Shown one piece after another: positions 44,337 to 52,892 of a DNA stretch of 64,000 nt. The DNA is from CBDAQD01 sp965275905 (lineage in GTDB: Bacteria; Pseudomonadota; Alphaproteobacteria; Rhizobiales; JAJFHC01), in the NCBI GenBank assembly GCA_965275905.1, contig CBDHYJ010000054.1, forward strand, positions 31,122 to 95,121. The letters run 5' to 3'. The notes under the pieces are model-generated. The model saw only the letters and a list, made by a program, of their open reading frames with translations, made no database searches and was not told where the DNA came from. The translations under genes and the position numbers were made by a program. Each line of letters opens with the position of its first letter. Position 1 is the stretch's first letter.

Positions 44337-45824
44337 TCAGCTCACCGTGAACTGTCCCATCATGCCGTGGTCTTCATGTTCCAGGATGTGGCAATGGTAC
44401 ATGTAGGGGTGCGTCTTTCCCGCGAGGTGATCAAACCGCACGACGATCTCGGACCAGTCGTCATCATCCAGAACCACCATGTCCTTCCAGCCCTGCTGGT
44501 CGGGCGGTGCCGGGGCGCCTTCCATGTTCTCGATCAGGAACGAGCAGCCGTGCACATGAAACGGATGCGCGCCGTCATCGGCACGGATGCGCCAGCGCTC
44601 CCACTCCCCACGCTTCACTTCCTCGTTGATCACGTTCATGTCCATCACCGCACCGTTGATGGTCATGGTCATCGCGCCGTGCCCGCCGTGCTGGTCATGC
44701 CCGCCACCATGGCCCCCGTTCATTTCCAGCATGAAGTCGCGCGTGCGTACGATTTCCGAGGGCTTCGGGCGGACAATCTCGGCCATCTTTTCCGGCAGCG
44801 GCGCGGTGTGCGCCGGCAGCGTCCTGTCGGGCAGCAGGGTCAGCGACGGCGCCGGTTTGCCTGAGCTGAATAACCGGTTCAGCACACTGCTGACGGGACC
44901 TGCCTCGTCGTCAAACGCGTCTTCGAACAGGGTGAGCAGGCCGGCGGGCGTGCCATCGGCCAGATCCACGACAATATCGCAGCGCTCCCCGGGCGCCATT
45001 TCCATTGATGTCATCTCCACCGGCGCGCTCAAAAGACCGCCATCACTGGCAATTTTGTGAAACGGCCTCTTGTCGGCAAAGGTGACGATGTAAAAACGCG
45101 CGTTGGCTCCATTGAGCAGCCGCAGCCGGACCTTTCCGGCCGGCACCGCCGCAGAGGGCGAGATGGCTCCATTGATGATCACGGTGTCACCGAGCCAGCC
45201 GTCCTCATCGGCATCTTTCAGCGAATACACCAGACGGCCCTTCGCATCGAAGGTCCGGTCCTGAATGATCACCGGCAGGTCATCGACCCCGTAGCGGCGC
45301 GGGAGCGGCAAAGCATCGCTCAACTCGTCATCAATGATCATCATGCCGGCAAGGCCCTTGTAGACCTGTTCACCGGTCCTGCCGTGGGTGTGCGAGTGGT
45401 ACCAGCAGGTGGCTGCCGGTTGCACGATCGACAATGTGGGTTGCCAGCTCTCCGATGGTGCGATTTCCAGCTGGGGCCCGCCGTCCACGTTGCCCGGCAC
45501 ATGCAGGCCGTGCCCGTGAATGGAAACGCCCTCCGGCAAAGTGTTGTGGTAGCTGAGGTTGAGTTCGCTGTTCCGCCGGGTCCGGATGGTCGGGCCCAGA
45601 TAGTCCTGACTGATGCCCAGGGTCGGCGTCTTGACTCCGGGGGTAAAGGACCAGGCTCCGGAGCGGATCGTCAGGTCGAGCGGCTCCCCGCTGGTGCCGT
45701 CAAGGAGTGGGGGGATCGGCAAGCGGACCGGCGCGGTCCCGGCCCACGCAGGCGCCATCAGACCAGTGCTCACAAGGGCCGTGCCACCGGCTACAAAGCG
45801 CCGCCGGGAGAGGGTAAGCGACAT
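44337..45824 (-). CDS. Periplasmic multicopper oxidase (CueO/CopA-like), Tat exported
   Basis: The 495-residue protein begins with a Tat signal (LSRRRFVAGGTALVSTGLMA). All four copper-binding blocks are present: SIHGHGLHVPG, CWYHSHTHGRTGEQ, HPFHVHGCSF and YHCHILEHEDHGMMG. A Met/His-rich insertion (MNGGHGGGHDQHGGHG) before the third block is typical of CueO-type cuprous oxidases. GGAG lies 7 bases before ATG 45824. It would oxidise Cu(I) in the periplasm for copper tolerance. It converges on the DmdA-like gene and carries a palindrome and a 54-bp repeat upstream. Confidence 0.93.
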   Translation of the reverse strand: MSLTLSRRRFVAGGTALVSTGLMAPAWAGTAPVRLPIPPLLDGTSGEPLDLTIRSGAWSFTPGVKTPTLGISQDYLGPTIRTRRNSELNLSYHNTLPEGVSIHGHGLHVPGNVDGGPQLEIAPSESWQPTLSIVQPAATCWYHSHTHGRTGEQVYKGLAGMMIIDDELSDALPLPRRYGVDDLPVIIQDRTFDAKGRLVYSLKDADEDGWLGDTVIINGAISPSAAVPAGKVRLRLLNGANARFYIVTFADKRPFHKIASDGGLLSAPVEMTSMEMAPGERCDIVVDLADGTPAGLLTLFEDAFDDEAGPVSSVLNRLFSSGKPAPSLTLLPDRTLPAHTAPLPEKMAEIVRPKPSEIVRTRDFMLEMNGGHGGGHDQHGGHGAMTMTINGAVMDMNVINEEVKRGEWERWRIRADDGAHPFHVHGCSFLIENMEGAPAPPDQQGWKDMVVLDDDDWSEIVVRFDHLAGKTHPYMYHCHILEHEDHGMMGQFTVS

Positions 45825-45908
45825 TCCGGATCTCCAGACAGAGGATAAATTGAACGCACCTATTGCGAGGCCGGGTCGGCGGCTCGCCGACCGCTGTGAC
45901 GACAGTAA

Positions 45909-45926
45909 CTGGCTGAATTGAGCCAG
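45909..45926. promoter_or_regulatory. Palindrome upstream of multicopper oxidase gene
   Basis: CTGGCT (45909-45914) and AGCCAG (45921-45926) are exact complements around GAATTG, 85 bases upstream of the oxidase start and directly beside the 54-bp repeat. A possible operator; it does not resemble the long CueR dyads I know. Confidence 0.3.
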
Positions 45927-45930
45927 AAAA

Positions 45931-45984
45931 TCCATCGGACAAATGCCGGATAAGCCGGGCCGGCACATGCGACATAAGCTCAAT
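45931..45984. repeat. 54-bp repeat upstream of multicopper oxidase, copy A
   Basis: Aligns without gaps to 46939-46992 at 40 of 54 bases; the first 21 (TCCATCGGACaAATGCCGGAT) differ once. It lies in the gap between the oxidase start and the methyltransferase stop. Both copies have the same orientation, and each is in an intergenic region holding a promoter, so it may be a shared regulatory site or a dispersed repeat. Confidence 0.6.
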
Positions 45985-46049
45985 CCTGGAACTGCTGCCG
46001 CATGTCGGACCGGGCCGAGTGGCACGCGGGCGACTGTGCGCAAGCCGTG

Positions 46050-46868
46050 TCAGACGGATACGGGTTTGCGCATGACGGCGCAGACATAGTGTTTCTCGCC
46101 AGTTCGGAATCGGGCGATTTCCTCGCGCGCCGCCGCACCGGCAAACGAAAAGGACGCCACCAGATTGCGCAAGGGGGCGGGCACGCGCCGCCGCAGCATC
46201 TCCTGCTTCCGCGGGTCGGCCAGCTCGAGCGCGCGCGCGATATTGGCCGAAACATCTTCAATGCACTCCACCTCGTACCTCAAGGCCTCCAGCCGGGCGC
46301 GCAGTTTTGCCATGCCTTTGGCGCTTCGATAATCCGCCAGGAGGAAATGGCCGCCAGGCCGCAAGACCCTGTCGACTTCTGCAAGAAACCGCTCCTGGTC
46401 GGGATAGTTGAGCGACGACTCCACATTGATGAGGATGTCGCAGCAGGCGTCCGTAAGCGGAAGGTTCTCGGCATCGCCTGCGATGAACGAGAGGCCGTGG
46501 CGTCTGATGTATTCGGAATTGCAGAAATCCACGGCAGTCTGGGCGAGGTCGACGCCCTTCATGGATCTGGGGCTGAACACATCAAACACGTATGACGTGC
46601 CGCCTCCGCGGCCGGAGCTCACTTCCAGCGCGTCCCTGTCTGCCCACGACACCTTTGCGGCCAGACGGTGATAAAGCTGAATGGGATACCGGTGTTTCTC
46701 CTGCCCCTCGGAAAGCTCTACCAGATGAGGATTTCCGTTCACCGGAGCATAACCGTGGTTCATGAAAGCCAGATCATCACCGGTGTCGAAACGCGAAATG
46801 AAGTCGTACCAGTGATTGGCGAAACGGCTCTTGGTCTTCTTGGGGAGTTTTTTCCAGGTTTTGTACAT
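46050..46868 (-). CDS. SAM-dependent methyltransferase (UbiE/MT11-like)
   Basis: The 272-residue protein has a SAM core with a variant motif I, LEVSSGRGGGTSYVF, the acidic KGVDLAQTAVDFC after strand 2, and DILINVESSLNYPDQERFL and VLRPGGHFLLADY further on. The N-terminus is basic (YKTWKKLPKKTKSRF). It resembles lipid-type methyltransferases annotated as phthiotriol methyltransferase-like, but the substrate is unknown. It has a 54-bp repeat at both ends of its surroundings. Confidence 0.85.
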   Translation of the reverse strand: MYKTWKKLPKKTKSRFANHWYDFISRFDTGDDLAFMNHGYAPVNGNPHLVELSEGQEKHRYPIQLYHRLAAKVSWADRDALEVSSGRGGGTSYVFDVFSPRSMKGVDLAQTAVDFCNSEYIRRHGLSFIAGDAENLPLTDACCDILINVESSLNYPDQERFLAEVDRVLRPGGHFLLADYRSAKGMAKLRARLEALRYEVECIEDVSANIARALELADPRKQEMLRRRVPAPLRNLVASFSFAGAAAREEIARFRTGEKHYVCAVMRKPVSV

Positions 46869-46938
46869 CTTGCTTTTGGATCGCCTGCCATTTGATGAAC
46901 ATCGCGACGACAGTCATTGAATGACCCGCACCAAAAGC

Positions 46939-46992
46939 TCCATCGGACCAATGCCGGATAGACGGGCTTGACTCATCCGGCATACGGTCAAT
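46939..46992. repeat. 54-bp repeat between methyltransferase and LuxR genes, copy B
   Basis: Second copy of 45931-45984. This copy contains a stem-loop ATGCCGGAT (46951-46959) / ATCCGGCAT (46975-46983) with a 15-base loop; in copy A the right arm is degraded. It lies in the divergent gap, 71 bases upstream of the methyltransferase start and 61 before the LuxR-type start. Confidence 0.6.
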
Positions 46993-47052
46993 TCTTCGGT
47001 CAGAGTGCTGGATGATCGAATTCCGGTCACAGGTGGGAATGAGGAAGACGCC

Positions 47053-47607
47053 ATGTTCGACGCGATGGGACAGACTCGCGGACGGCAATTGATGTTTGCC
47101 GTGATTATGCTGTTCGTCTTCGGGATAAGCGGCTTCGAGATTTTCCGTGAGTTTGCAAATGGCGAGACACTCGTCACCATGGCCGACGACGTGTGCTGGT
47201 TCGTTTTCAGCGCGATCCTGCTGACGTTTTTCGTTCTCGAATACGTTACTCAACAGCGAGCGCTTAAGGCTCTGCGTGTGCAACTCAAACAGGTCCGGGG
47301 CAGGCTCGCGCAGGTCGACCCGCGATCGCAGCAGCTCGCCAGCCAGTATCGGGCCGTCATGCAGAAGCAGTTTGACGAGTGGCTTCTGACGACAAGTGAG
47401 CAGGACGTCGTCATTCTGCTGTTGAAGGGTTTGTCTTTCCGCGAGATCGCCAGCCTCCGCGAAACCCAGGAAAAAACCGTCCGTCAGCAGGCCTCCAGTG
47501 TTTACCGGAAGGCCGGCGTGACGAGCCGTCACGAGTTGGCCGCCTGGTTCTTCGAGGATATGTTGGAACCGCCACTCAGTGACGACCAATTGGGTGACAA
47601 ACAATAA
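47053..47607 (+). CDS. Membrane-anchored LuxR-type HTH regulator
   Basis: The 184-residue protein has two membrane helices at its N-terminus (about residues 10-30, LMFAVIMLFVFGISGFEIF, and 44-60, WFVFSAILLTFFVLEYV), then a coiled linker (RALKALRVQLKQVRGRLAQV) and a C-terminal LuxR/GerE HTH (LTTSEQDVVILLLKGLSFRE to KTVRQQASSVYRKAGVTS). There is no receiver or autoinducer domain. The DNA-binding part would be cytoplasmic and tethered to the membrane. ATG 47053 follows GAGGAAG; an upstream GTG at 47005 is less likely. Confidence 0.85.
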   Translation: MFDAMGQTRGRQLMFAVIMLFVFGISGFEIFREFANGETLVTMADDVCWFVFSAILLTFFVLEYVTQQRALKALRVQLKQVRGRLAQVDPRSQQLASQYRAVMQKQFDEWLLTTSEQDVVILLLKGLSFREIASLRETQEKTVRQQASSVYRKAGVTSRHELAAWFFEDMLEPPLSDDQLGDKQ

Positions 47608-47660
47608 TGCCCCTGGTCTCGCCCATATGCTGACCGGCGGAGGCTGATGAAAGAGAGAAA

Positions 47661-48473
47661 ATGGCGGAAGTAGACTGGTCGCGGCTGAAGGCGCACGAAT
47701 TGCGGGCCTTGGCCAATGAAAGTGCCGTGGTGATCTTGCCGATCGCGTCGATCGAGCAGCACGGGCCGCACCTGCCGGTAATGACGGACACACGGCTGGG
47801 GCAGGAGATTGCGCATCGCGCTGCGCGAAAAGCCTACGACACCAGACCCGTGGTCGTGACACCGGTGGTCTGGTCAGGCTTGTCCGAGCATCACATGCCG
47901 TTCGGAGGCACGTTGATCCTGAGTCACGACACCTTCCGCCGGGTCGTGCGGGACCTTGTGGACTCCATCACGCGCCACGGTTTTCGCGATATTCTGATTT
48001 CCAATTCCCACGGAGGCAACACAATCGCGATGCAGCAGATCCTGGATGAACTGACGCCGGTGACCGAGGCGACCCTGGTCGCGACCTGTTATGTCAGCGA
48101 GGCCGGCGAGGACCTGTCGCAGCACCTCGAGGACCAGCCGGGTGTGATGCACGCCGGTGAGGCGGAAACGTCAATGATGATGGTGTGCGAACCGGAGCTG
48201 GTCGATGACAGCAATCTTGACGGTCTGGCGAGCGCGACGGAAGGCGTCCGGTTTCTCGAGGCCGGTGCCGCGTCCTATCGATGGCGGCCGTTTCAGCATG
48301 TGACTGAAAACGGCGTTTACGGAAACCCGACGCGATCAAACGCGGACAAGGGCGAAAAGATGCTCGAAGCCGCCGCCGACGCGCTGGCGCGCTTGATCTG
48401 CGATCCCGAAACCTGGGCCCCGACCGATGATCTGCGACCGGACAGCGTCGGCGGGGTGCCGTTCAGGGACTGA
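47661..48473 (+). CDS. Creatininase-family amidohydrolase
   Basis: The 270-residue protein has the creatininase metal site: LPIASIEQHGPHLPVMTD (Glu32, His34, Asp43), ISNSHGGN and HAGEAETSMM. Family members hydrolyse cyclic amides or formamides such as creatinine or formamidopyrimidine intermediates. It is a single gene 53 bases after the LuxR regulator and ends at a strong hairpin. Confidence 0.9.
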   Translation: MAEVDWSRLKAHELRALANESAVVILPIASIEQHGPHLPVMTDTRLGQEIAHRAARKAYDTRPVVVTPVVWSGLSEHHMPFGGTLILSHDTFRRVVRDLVDSITRHGFRDILISNSHGGNTIAMQQILDELTPVTEATLVATCYVSEAGEDLSQHLEDQPGVMHAGEAETSMMMVCEPELVDDSNLDGLASATEGVRFLEAGAASYRWRPFQHVTENGVYGNPTRSNADKGEKMLEAAADALARLICDPETWAPTDDLRPDSVGGVPFRD

Positions 48474-48482
48474 GATCTGCCG

Positions 48483-48512
48483 GCCCGAACGAAGCAACGG
48501 GATCGTTCGGGC
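48483..48512. terminator. Hairpin between convergent creatininase and serine hydrolase genes
   Basis: GCCCGAACG (48483-48491) pairs perfectly with CGTTCGGGC (48504-48512) around a 12-base loop. It lies 10 bases after the creatininase stop and 33 bases from the opposite stop. No T-run is present, so a bidirectional or factor-assisted terminator is likely. Confidence 0.55.
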
Positions 48513-48544
48513 TCAAAGCTGTCGTTTCCGCGCGCGCTATCCTG

Positions 48545-49687
48545 TCAGTTGGCGTATACGGCCGATTCAAAGGCTACGTATGTCCGCATGTACGGCTCTT
48601 CGACAAAGGGCAGTGACTGTGTGAAAATCACACCCGCGACGTCGGACGTTGGATCCACCCAGTAATGCGTATTGCAGACACCGGCCCAGCTTTGTGACCC
48701 TGCCTTCCTGCGCCCCGGCACGTCCGCCTCGAATCGGGCTGCAGCAAAGCTGTGGGTCGTGCCCTCCGGCAAATCCACATCGGCTGTCACCGGCGGAACA
48801 ACGGTGACCATGCGCTCGAACAGCTTTCCTTCCATCTGATCGTTGAGCATGGCTGCCAACGCGTCTTCGGACAGGATGCGATTGCCGTCCAGTTCTCCGC
48901 CATTCAGAAGCATCCGAAGCAACTTTACATAGTCCGGCGCAGTCGAATAAAGGCAATGCCCCATCCCGTAAACCTCTGGCTGCGGGGGCGGCGCCAGTTC
49001 GAACGGGCCGAAAGTGCCGTCCTCCCCGCGGGCCTGCACATCGGCCAGCCGATCCGCCAGCGCGTCAGGCTCGAACGCGGTGTCGGTCATGCCAAGGGGT
49101 TCGAAAATCTCTTCGCGGCAGAATTGATCAATGCGCCGCCCGTCAAGGGTCTCGACGACCTGCCCCAGCCAGTCAATGCCGGGACCGTAACCCCAACGTT
49201 CACCAGGGTCATACATAAGGGGATACTTCAGGCCCTGTTTGGTTCCGGACAGGATAGGGGCCGCGCCGGTGACCTCAAGGTACTTTGCCATCTCCGCGTT
49301 CCAGAACTCGTATTCCAGCCCGCTGCGGTGGGTGGCCAGATGACGCATCGTGGCTGTCGTATTCGGCGCGCGAAGAACCGGTTTGTCGCCATCCCAGCCA
49401 TCGAGCACCTGCAGCTCATTCCATTCCGGCAACACGTCGGCGACGGGTGTATCCATGGACATCTTGCCGCGGTCGATCATCATCATCGCGGCAAGTGATC
49501 CGATCGCCTTGGTTGCCGAGAAAATGCGGAACACGGTGTCTTCGGCGGCAGCGCGCCCTTCCGCGGCTTGCCCGGCACTGCCGGAATAGGTGACGCCGCT
49601 CGAATTTGCGCTCATCGCGACGACGAACGGCACGTCCTGCGCGTCCACCGCGCCGCTCAGCACCCGGTCAATGTTTTCAGATGACAC
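48545..49687 (-). CDS. Serine beta-lactamase-like hydrolase (esterase EstB type)
   Basis: The 380-residue protein belongs to the beta-lactamase/class C penicillin-binding fold. The SxxK motif is SATK at 57-60 (FRIFSATKAIGSLAAMM), with the usual THRSGL segment and a Tyr motif at RWGYGPGIDWLG. Such enzymes are mostly esterases. GTG 49687 is chosen because GGAGG precedes it by 5 bases. No signal peptide is seen, so it is cytoplasmic. Confidence 0.88.
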   Translation of the reverse strand: MSSENIDRVLSGAVDAQDVPFVVAMSANSSGVTYSGSAGQAAEGRAAAEDTVFRIFSATKAIGSLAAMMMIDRGKMSMDTPVADVLPEWNELQVLDGWDGDKPVLRAPNTTATMRHLATHRSGLEYEFWNAEMAKYLEVTGAAPILSGTKQGLKYPLMYDPGERWGYGPGIDWLGQVVETLDGRRIDQFCREEIFEPLGMTDTAFEPDALADRLADVQARGEDGTFGPFELAPPPQPEVYGMGHCLYSTAPDYVKLLRMLLNGGELDGNRILSEDALAAMLNDQMEGKLFERMVTVVPPVTADVDLPEGTTHSFAAARFEADVPGRRKAGSQSWAGVCNTHYWVDPTSDVAGVIFTQSLPFVEEPYMRTYVAFESAVYAN

Positions 49688-49818
49688 TTTTTCCTCCCAT
49701 GCTTTTTCTCTGGGAGGAATAGTAATCCACGGACAACATGCCAACAACGCCGCCCGGCTTGGCCGCGTCTGCCAGTCCCGGCATTCGCCACGCCGCGGAA
49801 CTTTGGCGGGTACGAACT

Positions 49819-49890
49819 CAAAGCGGTCGTTACCGCTGTCGTGGCGGATCGGCACAGCCGCTGCATCGCTGCGACGGTGTCGGCACCGGA
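49819..49890. repeat. 72-bp dispersed intergenic repeat, copy B
   Basis: Second copy of the element at 39941-40012 (59 of 72 bases identical, no gaps, same orientation). It lies in the 242-base gap between the serine hydrolase start and the dioxygenase stop. The gap holds nothing else I can recognise. Confidence 0.7.
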
Positions 49891-49929
49891 CTCGTACAAG
49901 TCAGGAAAGCCGCGACCAATATCGGCGTT

Positions 49930-50754
49930 CTAGTGGGACAAGGCCACGCCTTCGACAGTGACCCTGTGCATCAGACGCCTGAACCCATGGTAGTCGTTGA
50001 TCGCCTTGTGCCAGGTGGCCCGGTTGTCCCACATGGTCACGTCGCCGGCAGTCCACCGAACCCTGCACTGGAATTCCGGCTGTCTGCAGTGCTCGTAAAG
50101 CATCGCGAGAACGGCGGCGGATTCTTCAGCCGAGAGCTCCTCGATGTGCGTGGTGAAGACCGGGTTCACGAACAGGCCGCGCCGCCCGCTGAGCGGGTGG
50201 GTGATCACCACCGGGTGGCGCGCATCCTGGGTGGCGGCATCGGCATTGCCGAACCGTCCGGTTCTTGCCGCCTCACTGTCCATGGCGGATCGTCCGAAGG
50301 CGTGGCGTGAGGAATGCACTGCCGTAAGGCCATCGAGAAACCGGCGCATGGCCGGTGACAGCGCCTCGTAGGCTGCCCCCATCGAGACAAACAGCGTATC
50401 GCCGCCGTAAGGCGGCATTTCGATGGCGTGGAGGATCGAGCCCATTGCCGGGATCTGGTCGTAGGAGTGATCGGTATGCCAGCCTTCGCCAACCGCCTGC
50501 TCCTGGTCTTTCTCCTTGAGGACGGTGGCGATCTCGGGATGACCGTCAACCGGCTTGAAGAACCGGTTGACGTTGATGGGGCCGAAGCGGCGGGCAAATT
50601 CAAGGTGGTCCTCCGGACCCACGCTTTGCCCTCTCAGAACGATGACGGAATGCTCGGCAAATGCCGCATGAATCTCGTCGAACTGTCCGCCGTCTCTGAT
50701 ATCGGCCCCGTAGATCTCCGCCCCCAGGCCGCCCGTGAGTGGTCTGATGTCCAT
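49930..50754 (-). CDS. TauD/TfdA-family 2-oxoglutarate-dependent dioxygenase
   Basis: The 274-residue protein is an Fe(II)/2-oxoglutarate dioxygenase. The iron facial triad begins at WHTDHSY and ends with His in NRATWHKAINDYHG, followed by the 2-oxoglutarate Arg in FRRLMHRVTV. The N-terminal block IRPLTGGLGAEIYGAD is typical of TauD relatives that cleave taurine, sulfonates or aryloxyacetates. GGGAGC lies 6 bases before ATG 50754. Substrate unknown; a sulfonate would fit the sulfur genes at 40-44 kb but this is only a suggestion. Confidence 0.9.
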   Translation of the reverse strand: MDIRPLTGGLGAEIYGADIRDGGQFDEIHAAFAEHSVIVLRGQSVGPEDHLEFARRFGPINVNRFFKPVDGHPEIATVLKEKDQEQAVGEGWHTDHSYDQIPAMGSILHAIEMPPYGGDTLFVSMGAAYEALSPAMRRFLDGLTAVHSSRHAFGRSAMDSEAARTGRFGNADAATQDARHPVVITHPLSGRRGLFVNPVFTTHIEELSAEESAAVLAMLYEHCRQPEFQCRVRWTAGDVTMWDNRATWHKAINDYHGFRRLMHRVTVEGVALSH

Positions 50755-50839
50755 CTGCTCGCTCCCGGCTTTCTTGCAGGCAGAATAGAGGATTATCAAA
50801 GATCGAAAAAACCGAATTAATGTCGCTTAGAGGTGGAAT

Positions 50840-50974
50840 CTACTGATGTTTCAGTGTTCGCGCAAAATAGGCGCTGTCCTTGCCCCGAAAGCGAGCCGCG
50901 ACGGCTGCCGAGCGCTGCGCCGGGTCGTCGGGTCCGAGAATCTCCGCAACCAGTTCGGACAGGCTTTCAGCCAT
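50840..50974 (-). pseudogene. Decayed partial copy of the class V aminotransferase gene
   Basis: Read on the minus strand, this 44-codon frame gives SELVAEILGPDDPAQRSAAV and ARFRGKDSAYFARTLK, which matches SELDAELLGPDDPAQRSATV and ARFPGKDSADFARTLK in the C-terminal part of the aminotransferase 0.7 kb away. The copy then ends in an in-frame TAG after KHQ, and the rest of the gene is missing. It is a remnant of a duplication or of gene replacement. An intact ATG at 50974 is fortuitous and no ribosome site is seen. Confidence 0.8.
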
Positions 50975-51010
50975 TTTGCTGAAGTTTGATCACTGCGATA
51001 TAACCCGGGC

Positions 51011-51391
51011 ATGAACATCTATGCCTTCGACCACATTGTCCTTTGTGTCCGTAGCGTGGACGTTACGCTTGAGTTCTATCAGCGCGTCCTTGGCCTGGAG
51101 CCGCGCGAGGAACGGGCCGGCAAATGGTCGCTTCATTTCGGGTCGAACAAAATCAGCCTCCAGGATGCCAGCGCTCTGCCGGGCCTTGCAGAAAAGACGG
51201 TGCCGGGCAGCGGTAACTTCTGCGTATTGACCGACCTGCCGATTGAAGATGTGGTCACCCGGCTTCAGTCGAATGACGTGGAGATCGTCGAGGGGCCTGC
51301 GGAGAAGGCAGGCGCGGTCGGGAAGCTGATGTCGGTTTACTTCCGGGATCCCGATGGCAACCTCGTCGAGGTCAGTAGCAGAATTCCCTGA
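51011..51391 (+). CDS. VOC-superfamily protein
   Basis: The 126-residue protein is a VOC domain of the glyoxalase/extradiol-dioxygenase fold: FDHIVLCVRSVDVTLEFYQR with metal His, a central loop, and YFRDPDGNLVEVSSRIP ending in the metal Glu. The substrate is unknown; such proteins are often lyases for glutathione adducts or antibiotic-resistance proteins. It lies between the aminotransferase remnant and the intact aminotransferase gene. Confidence 0.88.
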   Translation: MNIYAFDHIVLCVRSVDVTLEFYQRVLGLEPREERAGKWSLHFGSNKISLQDASALPGLAEKTVPGSGNFCVLTDLPIEDVVTRLQSNDVEIVEGPAEKAGAVGKLMSVYFRDPDGNLVEVSSRIP

Positions 51392-51556
51392 CCCGCCGAC
51401 CGTAAGTGACGCTCCTGAATTTCATCGATGCCCGCGGAGGACACCGGGGAGACGCTGGCGCTGTGACACTGACGTCCGCTCTTGCCGCATCGGACGAGCG
51501 CCATCTTGGTGTGCGGCGGCTGCCTTCATCGTTCCGGAAGTGAAAACAGGTGAACG

Positions 51557-52699
51557 TCAGAGCGCTGCCTTGATCGCGCCCAGGGCCTGCTCGATATCAT
51601 CCGCCGAATTGTAGAGGTGGGGCGAGAAGCGGATGAAGTCGCGGCGCAGCGATGCGATGACGTTGGCCTGTTTCAGGGTTCTTGCGAAGTCGGCGCTGTC
51701 CTTGCCAGGAAACCGGGCGGCGACGGTTGCCGAGCGCTGCGCCGGGTCGTCGGGCCCGAGAAGCTCCGCGTCCAGTTCGGACAGGCCTTCGATCAGTCTG
51801 TTCGACAGGGCGTGATTATGATCAGCGATGCGCTCGATCGAGATGTCGAGCAGGTAGTTCGTCGATACCGTCGCGCCGAATGCGGTTCCGTAGGCCATGG
51901 TGCCGAACTCGTACCGCTTGGCGCTGTCTGCGTATTCAAGCCGGTCGGCCTGAAAATCCCACATGTCACGATGCGACCGCCAGCCGATGATGCCCGGACT
52001 GAGGGCCTGGAGTTGCGGCGATACGTACATCATCCCGGTCCCGAACGGACCGCAGAGCCACTTGTAGGTGGACGTCGCGACCGCATCGACACCGCTGGCC
52101 TGAACATCGATCGGGATTTGTCCGGCCGACTGCGTGGCGTCAATCACACAGATCGCGCCGTGCCTGTGGGCCGCGTCCGCATAGCGCTTCAGATCGAAGA
52201 CCTGGCCCGTGCCCCACTCCACGTGTGACAGGCAGACAACGGACGTCGCGACATCAATCAGATCTTCCAACTCGTCGGGGTCGATGGACAACGCGCTGTC
52301 TGCCCGGGCCCACCGGATCTCCGCGCCGGTATACTCTGTGACGCGCATCCACGGGTAGATGGTGCTGGGATGCGTGGTCTCAGTTGAAACGATGTTGCTC
52401 CCGGCCTCCGGCATCACGGCCCAGGCAAGCGAGGACATCAACACCGTTTCGCTCGACGCCGTGGCGATGTCTTCCGGGGTCGCATTGAAGAGCCGTGCGG
52501 CCGCGCCGTTGAGATTGTCGAGGCACTCCACTTCGTCCTGCTCGGTGAAGGCGACGGTTCCCCGTTCCGCAAGCGCGCGCTGCCAGTCCGAGATCACCTC
52601 CGCTCCCCTGACGTGGCTGAGGCCGACGGATGCCGCGTCCATATAGACGTACTGTTCCGCCGGCGGGAAAACGTCAGCAGGTCCGAGACGTCCGGTCAT
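51557..52699 (-). CDS. Class V aminotransferase (cysteine-desulfurase-like)
   Basis: The 380-residue PLP enzyme has the class V fold. The PLP lysine is in VATSTYKWLCGPFGTGMMYV, the cofactor Asp/Gln in VIDATQSAGQ, and SSETVLMSSLAWAV binds the phosphate. No catalytic Cys loop is evident at the C-terminus, so it need not be a desulfurase; kynureninase- or isopenicillin-epimerase-like activity is possible. A partial decayed copy of its 3' part lies at 50840-50974. Confidence 0.9.
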   Translation of the reverse strand: MTGRLGPADVFPPAEQYVYMDAASVGLSHVRGAEVISDWQRALAERGTVAFTEQDEVECLDNLNGAAARLFNATPEDIATASSETVLMSSLAWAVMPEAGSNIVSTETTHPSTIYPWMRVTEYTGAEIRWARADSALSIDPDELEDLIDVATSVVCLSHVEWGTGQVFDLKRYADAAHRHGAICVIDATQSAGQIPIDVQASGVDAVATSTYKWLCGPFGTGMMYVSPQLQALSPGIIGWRSHRDMWDFQADRLEYADSAKRYEFGTMAYGTAFGATVSTNYLLDISIERIADHNHALSNRLIEGLSELDAELLGPDDPAQRSATVAARFPGKDSADFARTLKQANVIASLRRDFIRFSPHLYNSADDIEQALGAIKAAL

Positions 52700-52892
52700 T
52701 TTTCAATCCCCCTGAATCCTCATGGTTCTCGATGCAGGCCGCAGGCGACGGCGATACCGGCAACGACACTTACCAACATCCCACTCTTCAAGACAGGAGA
52801 TTTGTCGGATCGATCTGATCGGGAACCGACGGTTTGCGAGACCGTACTTTTGCCACTACATGTACATCCTTGAAGCGAGAGGCCTCTTCACC

